From Acidiphilium sp. (GTDB taxonomy: Bacteria > Pseudomonadota > Alphaproteobacteria > Acetobacterales > Acetobacteraceae), in contig JAQTXH010000001.1 of NCBI GenBank assembly GCA_028688905.1, positions 1,097,770-1,161,769 on the forward strand: DNA of 64,000 nucleotides, read 5' to 3'. The position numbers and the translations under genes were made by a program. Position 1 is the first letter of the stretch; each line of letters opens with the position of its first letter. The notes under the pieces were generated by a model. The model made no database searches. It was not told the DNA's origin and worked only from the letters and a program-made list of their open reading frames with translations. Below are positions 25,416 to 33,711 of this stretch, piece by piece.

Positions 25416-25988
25416 TCAGTGCGCCGCAGCCAGCGCCGGAGCGGCGATCAGGTCCGGCCACGGTTCATGGTGACGCAGGGTAATTCGCAGCCGGATCAGA
25501 AGCGGCAAGCCACCAGCCGGCCCACGCGACTGCCACGCCGGCGCGCCGAACACCGTTTTCGGCCACCAATAGCCAATGCTCAGCCCCGCCACACCGCGCG
25601 CCAGCACCTCGACCTGCGGCGGCGCTGCCGAGTGCAACGCGATACCCGGCAGATGCGGCGACCAGGCCAACACCAGATCATGCCGGGGATCGACATAAAC
25701 CGCCGCATCGATCGCGCGGCCGGCCCATGCGGTGGCTTGTGGCAGTGTGGTGATCAAACGCAGAAGTCCCGGACCGCCGGCCGCCTGACCGGGTCGTGCC
25801 TGTTCGATCAGCCGGCGCAACGCCCGATCCACCGCCGCCTGCCGCCCCGACTGCACCAGAATGGCAGATTCCCGCGCATAGGTGCCCAAGCCGAAGCGGA
25901 TCGCCTGGGCTAGGCCGGCCAGCAGCAGCCCCAGCACCACCAGAGCGACTATCATTTCCATCAGGCTGAATCCGGCATCGTGCTTCAT
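25416..25988 (-). CDS. gspJ: Type II secretion system minor pseudopilin GspJ
   Basis: 190 aa. A short leader MKHDAG precedes FSLMEMIVALVVLGLLLAGL with E at +5, the prepilin peptidase site. The rest fits GspJ in length and in having an early RQAAVDRALRRLIEQARPG helix extension. It forms part of the pseudopilus tip with GspI and GspK. Its ATG overlaps the gspI stop by 4 bp. GspJ rather than GspI is chosen by length and gene order (H-I-J). Confidence 0.85.
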   Translation of the reverse strand: MKHDAGFSLMEMIVALVVLGLLLAGLAQAIRFGLGTYARESAILVQSGRQAAVDRALRRLIEQARPGQAAGGPGLLRLITTLPQATAWAGRAIDAAVYVDPRHDLVLAWSPHLPGIALHSAAPPQVEVLARGVAGLSIGYWWPKTVFGAPAWQSRGPAGGLPLLIRLRITLRHHEPWPDLIAAPALAAAH

Positions 25989-26362
25989 CCACCCGGCACC
26001 GCGACAATGCTGGTTAGCGTCACACCGCGCCGCTGTGCTCCCCAGGTTTCCGTCACCGAAACCCGCACTGGCACCAGTGCCGCATCGTGCGGGGCGGCTA
26101 GGCGCGTGGTGGTTTCGCGGAAGAAAAATCCATTGCCATCCGCCCCCGTATGCACGTAGCGATGCGCCGGTGCCATCACCCGCAAGACAGCGAGGCGCGA
26201 CTGCGCCCGCTCCAGCGCCTCGGTTTCATGGCGCGACACCGCAATCGACGCCGCGCCATCGAACGCGGCGCGATACAGCACCACCAGCGCCAACGCCGCG
26301 ATGACGAAGGCGATCAGGGTTTCCAGCAGCAGAAAGCCGCTATCGTCCAGGTTGCGGCGCAT
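25985..26362 (-). CDS. gspI: Type II secretion system minor pseudopilin GspI
   Basis: 125 aa, normal for GspI. The leader MRRNLDDSG is followed by FLLLETLIAFVIAALALVVL with E at +5. A short periplasmic domain (AQSRLAVLRVMAPAHRY and VPVRVSVTETWG) completes it. It overlaps gspH by 23 bp upstream and gspJ by 4 bp downstream. GspI starts assembly of the pseudopilus tip. Confidence 0.87.
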   Translation of the reverse strand: MRRNLDDSGFLLLETLIAFVIAALALVVLYRAAFDGAASIAVSRHETEALERAQSRLAVLRVMAPAHRYVHTGADGNGFFFRETTTRLAAPHDAALVPVRVSVTETWGAQRRGVTLTSIVAVPGG

Positions 26363-26783
26363 CGATACGGATTTGCCCGGTCAGCCAGTCGATCGCGATC
26401 ACCCGCACGCCGCCCGCGCTAGCGAGGGTGATGCGCCCGCCGCTCGCACTGCCATCGGGTGCGAACATCACGGTACCCATTCGCCCGGCCGCAACGCCAT
26501 GAAACCCGATAGCGGTGCCGGCGGGGATCGTGCCGTGCCGCGCGCCTTCGCGCCAGACGCCGGTTTGCGGATCAAGCTGGAACTTTGTCGTTCTATCCTG
26601 GGCGATCGCGCGCGATGCCGCATCCTGCAAACCCTGTGCGATGTCCTGCACCGCCGCCGCCTCGGCCAAGCGCGGGCTGCGCATCGGGCCGTGCGTAAGC
26701 ACCAGGCCAAGCACAAGCCCCATGATCACCATCACCACGATCAGTTCGAGCAGGGTGAATCCGGCATCGGTTTCAGTGGGCAA
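26340..26783 (-). CDS. gspH: Type II secretion system minor pseudopilin GspH
   Basis: 147 aa. The leader MPTETDAG precedes FTLLELIVVMVIMGLVLGLV with E at +5. The body has the GspH-like pattern DAASRAIAQDRTTKFQLDPQ and GTVMFAPDGSASGG, the latter being the typical F-x-P-D-G-S-A/S-x-G-G of this family. It overlaps gspF by 11 bp and gspI by 23 bp. GspH links the pseudopilus tip to the GspG fibre. Confidence 0.9.
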   Translation of the reverse strand: MPTETDAGFTLLELIVVMVIMGLVLGLVLTHGPMRSPRLAEAAAVQDIAQGLQDAASRAIAQDRTTKFQLDPQTGVWREGARHGTIPAGTAIGFHGVAAGRMGTVMFAPDGSASGGRITLASAGGVRVIAIDWLTGQIRIDAPQPGR

Positions 26784-27990
26784 TCGCGTTCAACCCCAGC
26801 ATCGCCAGCAGCAGCGACGCGACAATGAACCCGATCGCAGCCCCCATCGCCACGGTGATCACCGGCACCAGCAACGCCACCAGTTTTTCGACCCCCAACC
26901 GGGTGCGCTCCTCATGGATCGCCGCCGCCCGCAACGCCATTGCGCCCAACTGCCCGGTTTCCTCGCCCAACCGTAACAAATGAATGGTGCGGATCGGCAG
27001 CAGCCGCGCCGCCTCCAGCCCGCGCGCCAACCCCCGACCGCGCCGCGCCGCCTCGGTCGCCCCGGCAATGGCCGCGGCCGCGGCGCAATTGCCGATCACC
27101 ACCTGCACAATTGCCAAAGCCGGCACCAACGCGACACCATTGGTCAGCAACGCGCCCAGCGTGCGGGTAAACCGCGCCGCCAGCGCCTCGCGCATCAGCC
27201 CGCCGGCGATCGGGATACGCAGCAACACGCCGTCGAACCACAAACGCGAACCCGGTCGCCGCAGCAGCAACCGCACGGCAACCCCACTCATGAGCGCCAC
27301 CGCCAACGCATAAGGCCAACCAACCGCGCACCCATGCCCGATCGCCAGTAATATCCTGGTCGATGCCGGCAGCTTCACCCCGTTTTCCGCAAAAATCGGC
27401 ACGAATTCCGGCAGCACGTTGGTCAGCAGGAAAAAAATCGCCCCCACCGCTGCAATCAGCAACAACGCCGGATAGGTCAGAGACGCCATGATCGAGGATC
27501 GCAACGATCGCGATTTTTCCAGCAGATCGGCCAGATTTTCCAGTGTGCTCGCCAGCGTGCCAGACTCCTCGCCGGCCCGCACCAGCCCAACATACAACTG
27601 CGGAAAACTCGCCGCCTCCGCCGTCAATGCCTTCGCCAGCGAGGCACCATCCCGCACCTGATCCCGCAAACGCTCGATAATCCGCCGCATCCGGGCACTC
27701 GACGCAATCTCGCCGGCAAACCGTAACGACCGCTCCAGATCAAGCCCGGCCTCCAACATCGACGCCATCTCACGCGTGAAATCGGCCCGCTCACTCGCCG
27801 ATAACCGCGCGCCGCCAATTTCGGTTGCCAGCAACGCCCGCAGATCGAAGCGACCCCCACGGTCCGGACCAAGCAGGATCAGGCCGTGCCGCTTCAGTGT
27901 CGCGATGGCGTCGGCTTCAGATGCAGCTTCGATTGTGGTGCGAGCCTCAACGCCAATGCGATCTAAAGTCCTGAAGGAAAAGGTCAGCAT
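26773..27990 (-). CDS. gspF: Type II secretion system inner-membrane platform protein GspF
   Basis: 405 aa, standard length. Two T2SSF domains are visible: FTREMASMLEAGLDLERSLR / LVRAGEESGTLASTLENLAD in the first, and RFTRTLGALLTNGVALVPAL / LLRLGEETGQLGAMALRAA in the second, with three membrane helices between and after. It converts GspE motion into pseudopilus growth. I start at ATG 27990; the open frame runs a further 107 codons upstream through a repeat and across the gspE end, without homology. The ribosome site (AAGAAC) is weak and overlaps the hairpin element upstream. Confidence 0.93.
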   Translation of the reverse strand: MLTFSFRTLDRIGVEARTTIEAASEADAIATLKRHGLILLGPDRGGRFDLRALLATEIGGARLSASERADFTREMASMLEAGLDLERSLRFAGEIASSARMRRIIERLRDQVRDGASLAKALTAEAASFPQLYVGLVRAGEESGTLASTLENLADLLEKSRSLRSSIMASLTYPALLLIAAVGAIFFLLTNVLPEFVPIFAENGVKLPASTRILLAIGHGCAVGWPYALAVALMSGVAVRLLLRRPGSRLWFDGVLLRIPIAGGLMREALAARFTRTLGALLTNGVALVPALAIVQVVIGNCAAAAAIAGATEAARRGRGLARGLEAARLLPIRTIHLLRLGEETGQLGAMALRAAAIHEERTRLGVEKLVALLVPVITVAMGAAIGFIVASLLLAMLGLNAIAH

Positions 27991-27997
27991 AAAAAGT

Positions 27998-28116
27998 AGT
28001 TCTTTTTTGAAAAAAAGAACCAAAAAATTTTTTTGCATTGGGGCCTTGGGGGTTGGTCGCGCCACAGCCCATGACCCAGTGGAGCAAAAGTTTTTACTTC
28101 TTTTTTCAAAAAGAAG
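27998..28116. repeat. Pair of inverted AT-rich hairpin elements between gspE and gspF
   Basis: Two roughly 37-bp elements face each other across about 50 bp. Left: hairpin GTTC-T(6)-G-A(7)-GAAC (27999-28020) plus CAAAAAATTTTTTT. Right: CAAAAGTTTTTA then hairpin CTTCTTTTTT-c-AAAAAGAAG (28097-28116). The right element contains the gspE stop codon. The layout resembles a miniature inverted-repeat element or a nested pair of terminators inside an operon. Confidence 0.65.
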
Positions 28117-29776
28117 CGCTTTCGTCCATCGACGTTTCCCCGGCAACAACGGCATCGACCGCCGCCCGTTCCAGGCTCCGCATCCCCGCCGCCATCGCAA
28201 TCTCTGCCTCGCTCGCCCCCTCCGCCAGCAACACCGCAATCGAGGCATCCGGCACCAGAAACTCCGCGATCGCCCGCCGGCCGCGATATCCGGTGTGCCG
28301 GCACGACGCACACCCCACCGGGTGAAAAATCATCGCCCCGTCATCGATCTCGAACCGCCGCGCGAACGTCGGATCGATCCGCGCAGGCCGCTTGCAATCC
28401 TCGCACAGCCGGCGGATCAATCGTTGCGCCAGCACCCCGCGCAACACCGAGGCGATCAGATACGGCTCCAACCCCATGTCGCGCAGCCGCGTCACCGTCG
28501 CCGCCGCTGAATTGGTGTGCAGTGTTGAGAGCACCAGGTGCCCGGTCAGCGCCGCCCGCGCCGCAATCTGCGCGGTTTCCAGATCGCGGATTTCCCCCAC
28601 CATGATCACATCCGGGTCCTGGCGCAGCAACGCCCGCAGCAATTGCGCAAAATCCAGCCCGATCTGCGGCTTGACCTGACTTTGATTGACCCCGCGCAAC
28701 TGATACTCGATCGGGTCCTCGATCGTGGTGATGTTGCGCGCCACCCCATCGAGCGAGGCGAGAGCGGTATAAAGCGTCGTCGTCTTGCCACTGCCGGTCG
28801 GGCCGGTCACCAGCACGATGCCGTTGCGCGACGCCAGGGCCTCACGAAATTGCGTGACGATCGCGGGATCAAGCCCGAGGGCTGCAAAATCAAACCGCAC
28901 CGCACCCCGGTCGAGCACGCGGATCGAGATTGTCTCGCCATGTAACGAAGGGATCGACGAGACCCGGAAATCGACTTCGTGGCCGCGCACCGCAAGCTTG
29001 ATCCGCCCATCCTGCGGCAGGCGGCGCTCGGCGATGTCGAGCCGCGCCATGATCTTGATGCGCGAAATGATCGCCGGTGCCATCGAGACCGGCTGGGTCT
29101 CGGCTTCGACCAGCGCGCCGTCATAGCGGTAGCGGATGCGCAGACGGTCTTCCTCCGGCTCGATATGAATGTCGGACGCCTGGGTCTCGACCGCGCGGGC
29201 GATCACCTGATTGACCAGGCGGATCACCGGTGCCTCGCTCGCCATGTCCTTCAGCCGCTCGGCGTCCGCTTCGCTCGGCTCTTCGGCCTCGGCTTCGGGG
29301 GTTGACGCCTCCGCATCGGGATAGAGCCGGGCCAGAGCGGCATCGAGATCGATCGGTACCGCGATGGCGATGCTTGTTGCGAGGCCCGTGGCCGCCTCGA
29401 TCGCTTCACGGATGAACGCACGTTCTGGATCGACCATCGCGAGATGCAGCACGCCATCCTCGATCGCGATGGGCAGCGTGCGCGCATCGCGTAAAAACCG
29501 CGGACGCAACCGCGCCGGCAGGATCGGGGCTTGCGGATAGTCCGCGGCTCCGAGCAGGCGAAGCGAGAGCATCGCGGCATAAGCCTGCGCCAGGCTGCGC
29601 TCGCCGATCAGGCCAAGCTGCACCAGAGCAGCGGCGCGGCCCTGACCGGATTCAGCGGTGCCGGATTCAGCGGTGATCGCATCGGCGCGGGCAAGACCTG
29701 TCGTGTCGATCTGCCCAGTCGCCAGCAGGTAGGCCGCCAGATCGGGCACATCGGGTTTTGTGACGTGGTCGAGCAA
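28106..29776 (-). CDS. gspE: Type II secretion system ATPase GspE
   Basis: 556-aa hexameric ATPase. N1E/N2E domains (residues 1-170) bind GspL. The catalytic part has Walker A GPTGSGKTTT (325-334), an Asp box near TTIEDPIEYQL, Walker B DVIMVGEIRD (389-398), a His box (TGHLVLSTLHTN) and the zinc tetracysteine C458, C461, C489, C492. All motifs are intact. The most likely start is TTG 29776 with GAGAGG four bases upstream; no ATG fits. The gene is divergent from the prepilin peptidase and heads the minus-strand gsp operon. Confidence 0.95.
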   Translation of the reverse strand: MLDHVTKPDVPDLAAYLLATGQIDTTGLARADAITAESGTAESGQGRAAALVQLGLIGERSLAQAYAAMLSLRLLGAADYPQAPILPARLRPRFLRDARTLPIAIEDGVLHLAMVDPERAFIREAIEAATGLATSIAIAVPIDLDAALARLYPDAEASTPEAEAEEPSEADAERLKDMASEAPVIRLVNQVIARAVETQASDIHIEPEEDRLRIRYRYDGALVEAETQPVSMAPAIISRIKIMARLDIAERRLPQDGRIKLAVRGHEVDFRVSSIPSLHGETISIRVLDRGAVRFDFAALGLDPAIVTQFREALASRNGIVLVTGPTGSGKTTTLYTALASLDGVARNITTIEDPIEYQLRGVNQSQVKPQIGLDFAQLLRALLRQDPDVIMVGEIRDLETAQIAARAALTGHLVLSTLHTNSAAATVTRLRDMGLEPYLIASVLRGVLAQRLIRRLCEDCKRPARIDPTFARRFEIDDGAMIFHPVGCASCRHTGYRGRRAIAEFLVPDASIAVLLAEGASEAEIAMAAGMRSLERAAVDAVVAGETSMDESASF

Positions 29777-29844
29777 TGTGCCTCTCGCCGTGCAAACAGA
29801 TTGCGATTATGCGCTGCCTTTGCCTCAAGCGGAGCCGGTCGATT

Positions 29845-30606
29845 GTGACAAATCAGGGAAATCTTTGGCTGGTCGCGACGATACTGGCCGCGCCCTTTAT
29901 CGGCTCCTGGTTAGGCGTGATGATAGAACGCTGGCCACGCGGGCAGGCGTTCGCGTGGAATCGGTCGTGCTGCGTAGCGTGCGGCGCAACTCTCGGCGTT
30001 ATCGATTTGATCCCAATTATTAGTTATGTCGTGCTTCGCGGCCAGTGCCGCCGATGCCACGCCCCAATCCCGCGCCGGCTTCTCGTTATCGAGCTGGCAA
30101 GTCTCCTGATTGCGATCATTGCAGCCTTGGTTGCACCTGCGGGGCCAGATGTGGCGGTTACCGCGGCATTTGGTGCCACATTATTCACTCTGGCCTGGAT
30201 CGATGCCGAAACCATGCGCCTGCCCGATGCGATCACGCTGCCGTTGCTGCTGGCCGGACTGCTCGATTGCGCCTGGTTCGATCGCCCGAGTCTGGCCGCG
30301 CATGCAGCGGCGGCGGCGCTGGCCTATCTTGGGTTGCGGGCATTGGGATGGGCGTATCGCCGCAGCCGTGGCGTTGAAGGGCTTGGCGCGGGCGATGCCA
30401 AGCTGTTTGCCGCCGGTGGTGCCTGGCTGGGGCCGGCGGCGCTGCCCGATGTGCTGGTTCTGGCGGGGTTGTTCGGCATCATCGGGTTCGGCATTCTGAT
30501 AGCCCGTGGCGGTACCCTGGCATTGCGGAGCCGGATTCCGTTCGGACCTGCTTTGGCCCTGGCGGTTTTCCTGCTCTGGCTGCGGCACGCCGCCCAGTTG
30601 TCATGA
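29845..30606 (+). CDS. Prepilin peptidase / N-methyltransferase (GspO/PilD family)
   Basis: 253-aa polytopic membrane aspartic protease that cleaves and methylates the pseudopilin leaders. The two catalytic aspartates are in WIDAETMRLPD and GAGDAKLFA, and the zinc-binding pairs CVAC and CRRC lie in the cytoplasmic loop that belongs to the methylase domain. GTG 29845, with GGAG ten bases ahead, is preferred; the frame is open back to 29776 but that part lacks homology and would overlap the gspE start. It should process GspG/H/I/J/K encoded alongside. Confidence 0.92.
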   Translation: MTNQGNLWLVATILAAPFIGSWLGVMIERWPRGQAFAWNRSCCVACGATLGVIDLIPIISYVVLRGQCRRCHAPIPRRLLVIELASLLIAIIAALVAPAGPDVAVTAAFGATLFTLAWIDAETMRLPDAITLPLLLAGLLDCAWFDRPSLAAHAAAAALAYLGLRALGWAYRRSRGVEGLGAGDAKLFAAGGAWLGPAALPDVLVLAGLFGIIGFGILIARGGTLALRSRIPFGPALALAVFLLWLRHAAQLS

Positions 30607-30733
30607 AACTGCCCCCAATCCATCACACACATGTGAGTGAAATTTCGATAAATAGTCCACGCAGCTAGTGAGTTGTTCACGGGCTTTTTACTGCTTCGCT
30701 GTTCATTATTCACTGTATTCAGGGAGATAACCG

Positions 30734-33589
30734 ATGCGCGCCAAGAGGGCAGCTACGGCTTTGAAGACGGCACTGCTTGCATCAGCAACATTGTTGATGA
30801 CTGCGCAACTCGGCAGCGCGAAGGAACCACGCAACGTGTTGCTTGGTGGCACGCTCACCTCCAGTGGCCAGACCATCACCCCCACTGTGGCACCCGGCGC
30901 GCAATTCGGCCCGCTCAACCCCGGCCTCACGCCGTTCCCGACCTATACTGCCGGTCAGGCGGTGACCACGACGGTCAGCCCGAACGGCAAGACGCTGCTC
31001 ATTCTGACCAGCGGCTATAATCTGGTCGAAGACGCCACGGGTGCGAATGTCCCGTCAGCCTCGAACGAATATGTGTTCGTCTACGATATTTCGAACCACA
31101 CCCCGGTGCAGAAACAGGTTCTGCAAGTCCCCGACACGTTCATGGGCATCGCCTTCGCGCCGGATGGCCGGCATTTCTATGTCTCGGGCGGCATGCAGGA
31201 CGATGTTCACACGTTTGCCCTGTCGAACGGCACCTGGGCCGAACAGGGTAGCCCGATCAAATTGGGCCATCTCGCCCTGGCCAAGCCGCCGATCAACCAA
31301 GGCGGTAACGGGCTTGAAGTCCCACCAATGGCCGCCGGGCTGGCCGTCACCGCCGACGGCAAGACCCTGGTGGCCGCTAATTTCTACAACGACAGCGTCT
31401 CCACCATCAATCTCGCAACCGGTGCGGTGACCGAGGTGCCGCTGCGCCCTGGTATCATTAATGCGGCGCAGAACGGCGTACCGGGCGGTGAATATCCGTA
31501 TTGGGTGACGATCAAGGGCAGTAACACGGCCTATGTGTCGAGCGAACGGGATCGCGAGATCGATGTCGTGCAACTCGGCTCGAACCCGACCGTGACCGAT
31601 CGCATCAAACTACCGGGCAATCCGAACCGTATGGTGCTGAGCAAAAATGGGGTCTATCTCTATGTCGCCTGCGACAATGAGGAACTGGTCGCGGTGATTG
31701 CAACCGCGAGCGGCAAGGTGGTCGATACCATCCACACCACGGCACCGAGTTCGATGATCGGCATGCCGAAATTTTTTCACGGCACCGCACCTAATTCGTT
31801 GGCCCTGTCGCCCGGTGGTAAGCGTCTGTATGTGACCAACGGCGGCACCAATTCGGTCGCGGTGATCGCGCTGAACACACCCAAGCCGGAAGTCATCGGC
31901 CTGCTGCCGACCGGGTATTATTCGAACAGTGTCAGCGTGAGCGCGGATGGCAAGCAATTATATGTCGTGAACGGCAAAAGCATGCCGGGGCCAAACCCTT
32001 GCAATTTCAAGATCGCCGCCGATGCCAAAGGCTCCTGCTCACCCACGCAACTGACCAACGACTATATTCTGCAATTATCCAAGGCGGGTTTCCTGACCGA
32101 GCCGGTGCCGAACACGCAGGAAATGGACCGGCTGACCCATATCGTGGCGCGGAACAACAATTTCGAATTCCACGAAAGCGACCGCGACAAGTCGATGATG
32201 GAGTTCCTGCATCATCACATCAAGCACATCATCTATATCGTGCGTGAAAACCGCACCTATGATCAGATCCTCGGCGATATCGGTGAGGGTAATTCCGATC
32301 CGGCGCTGGCGGAATTCGGCAAGACCATCACGCCGAATGCGCATCATCTGGCGCGCAACTTCATCGATCTCGATAATTTTTTCGACACCGGCGAAGTCAG
32401 CGGCAATGGCTGGCCGTGGAGCACCTCGGCCCGCGAATCCGATTTCGGGACCAAGGCATTGCCGGTCAATTACGCCGGGCGCGGTCTGTCGTATGATTGG
32501 GAAGGCAATAACCGCAACGTCTATGTCGCCGGTGCCACGCTTGCCGCACGTCGGGCTGAAAATCCGCTCTACCCGAACGATCCCAATCTGCTGCCTGGCC
32601 AGAACAACGTCGCCGCCCCGGATGGGCCGAGGGGCCAGTATCAGAAAGGCTATATCTGGGATGCGGCCCTGCGCGCCGGTCTGACCATTCGCAACTATGG
32701 GTTTTTTATCGATCTCGACCGTTATGGCCTTCCGGCTTCGGAAGGCGGGATTCCGGAAATCACCAACCCCTACGCCACCAAAACCCAGGTCTCCTTCGCA
32801 ACCAATCCGGTGCTCGCGCGCTTTACCGACATTTATTTCCGCGGCTTCGACAACGCCATGCCTGACTACTATCGCGAGGCGGAATGGGCGCGCGAGTTCC
32901 ACGGCTATGTGAAGAATGGCAAGCTGCCTTCAATGGAATTCGTGCGTTTCATGCATGACCACACCGGCAATTTCTCCACAGCGATCGACGGCGTCAACAC
33001 ACCGGCCTTGCAGATCGCCGACAACGACTACGCTGTCGGCAAATTGATCCAGGCGGTGGCGCATTCGCCTTATGCCAAAAACACGCTGATCTTTATTGTC
33101 GAGGACGACGCGCAGGATGGGCCGGACCATGTCGATGCCCATCGCAGCGAGGCGTTTATCGTTGGACCTTATGTGAAGCACCACGCGGTGGTCGATGCGC
33201 GCTACTCCACTGTGAATATGCTGCGGACCATGGAGGATATTCTCGGCATGGGGCCAATGACGCTGAACGATGCCTATGAGCGCCCGATGGCCCATGCGTT
33301 CAGCCGTGACGACAAAAACTGGACCTATGACGCGGTCGAACCCGCGCTGCTGACCGCAACCACCCTGCCGCTGACTTCACAAGCGCTGCTGCTGCGGCCG
33401 AAGTGGCACGACATCCATCTGGCCGCTTGGTGGGCCGCGAAAACCAGTGGCTACGACTGGCACGTCGAGGATCATATCCCCGCCGCCGCCTACGACCGTA
33501 TCCTCTGGGAGGGCATGATGCCGGGCAAACCCTACCCGGGCCGCAACGGGTTCGATTATTCGGATGGCAAGCAGGTTCCGGGAATCTGA
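30734..33589 (+). CDS. Secreted YVTN beta-propeller / phosphoesterase bifunctional protein
   Basis: 951 aa. A signal peptide (about residues 1-29, AQLGSA) leads into a beta-propeller with YncE/YVTN-type repeats (VSPNGKTLLILTSG, VTADGKTLVAANFYNDSV, LSPGGKRLYVTNGGTNSVAV). From about residue 490 there is a PF04185 phosphoesterase domain: HIIYIVRENRTYDQILGDIG, VSGNGWPWSTSARESDF and IFIVEDDAQDGPDHVDAHR, all probable metal ligands. AGGGAG lies seven bases before the ATG. It directly follows the T2SS cluster and is a reasonable T2SS substrate. It ends at a clear hairpin terminator. Confidence 0.9.
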   Translation: MRAKRAATALKTALLASATLLMTAQLGSAKEPRNVLLGGTLTSSGQTITPTVAPGAQFGPLNPGLTPFPTYTAGQAVTTTVSPNGKTLLILTSGYNLVEDATGANVPSASNEYVFVYDISNHTPVQKQVLQVPDTFMGIAFAPDGRHFYVSGGMQDDVHTFALSNGTWAEQGSPIKLGHLALAKPPINQGGNGLEVPPMAAGLAVTADGKTLVAANFYNDSVSTINLATGAVTEVPLRPGIINAAQNGVPGGEYPYWVTIKGSNTAYVSSERDREIDVVQLGSNPTVTDRIKLPGNPNRMVLSKNGVYLYVACDNEELVAVIATASGKVVDTIHTTAPSSMIGMPKFFHGTAPNSLALSPGGKRLYVTNGGTNSVAVIALNTPKPEVIGLLPTGYYSNSVSVSADGKQLYVVNGKSMPGPNPCNFKIAADAKGSCSPTQLTNDYILQLSKAGFLTEPVPNTQEMDRLTHIVARNNNFEFHESDRDKSMMEFLHHHIKHIIYIVRENRTYDQILGDIGEGNSDPALAEFGKTITPNAHHLARNFIDLDNFFDTGEVSGNGWPWSTSARESDFGTKALPVNYAGRGLSYDWEGNNRNVYVAGATLAARRAENPLYPNDPNLLPGQNNVAAPDGPRGQYQKGYIWDAALRAGLTIRNYGFFIDLDRYGLPASEGGIPEITNPYATKTQVSFATNPVLARFTDIYFRGFDNAMPDYYREAEWAREFHGYVKNGKLPSMEFVRFMHDHTGNFSTAIDGVNTPALQIADNDYAVGKLIQAVAHSPYAKNTLIFIVEDDAQDGPDHVDAHRSEAFIVGPYVKHHAVVDARYSTVNMLRTMEDILGMGPMTLNDAYERPMAHAFSRDDKNWTYDAVEPALLTATTLPLTSQALLLRPKWHDIHLAAWWAAKTSGYDWHVEDHIPAAAYDRILWEGMMPGKPYPGRNGFDYSDGKQVPGI

Positions 33590-33610
33590 GGAGACTGCTC
33601 AGTGGTTTTT

Positions 33611-33639
33611 CTCCGCACAAGCGACTCTGTTGTGCGGAG
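33611..33639 (+). terminator. Hairpin terminator after the propeller-phosphoesterase gene
   Basis: Perfect 10-bp stem CTCCGCACAA/TTGTGCGGAG with a 9-nt loop, 21 bp after the stop codon, followed by a T-containing tract (ACTTCGGTTTTG). Confidence 0.75.
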
Positions 33640-33667
33640 ACTTCGGTTTTGAATTTCGTAAAAGATA

Positions 33668-33698
33668 CCAGCCCGGACGGAGGGAACGCCCGGGCTGG
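33668..33698 (-). terminator. Hairpin terminator after xoxF
   Basis: Stem CCAGCCCGG/CCGGGCTGG with a 13-nt loop, just past the xoxF stop. On the minus strand it is followed by TATCTTTTA, consistent with intrinsic termination. Confidence 0.75.
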
Positions 33699-33711
33699 TT
33701 GGCCGCGGAAG

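Noticed and set aside
27991-28311. N-terminal extension of GspF by 107 codons
   Set aside because: Passes through the AT-rich hairpins and antisense-like gspE sequence, with no GspF homology before ATG 27990.
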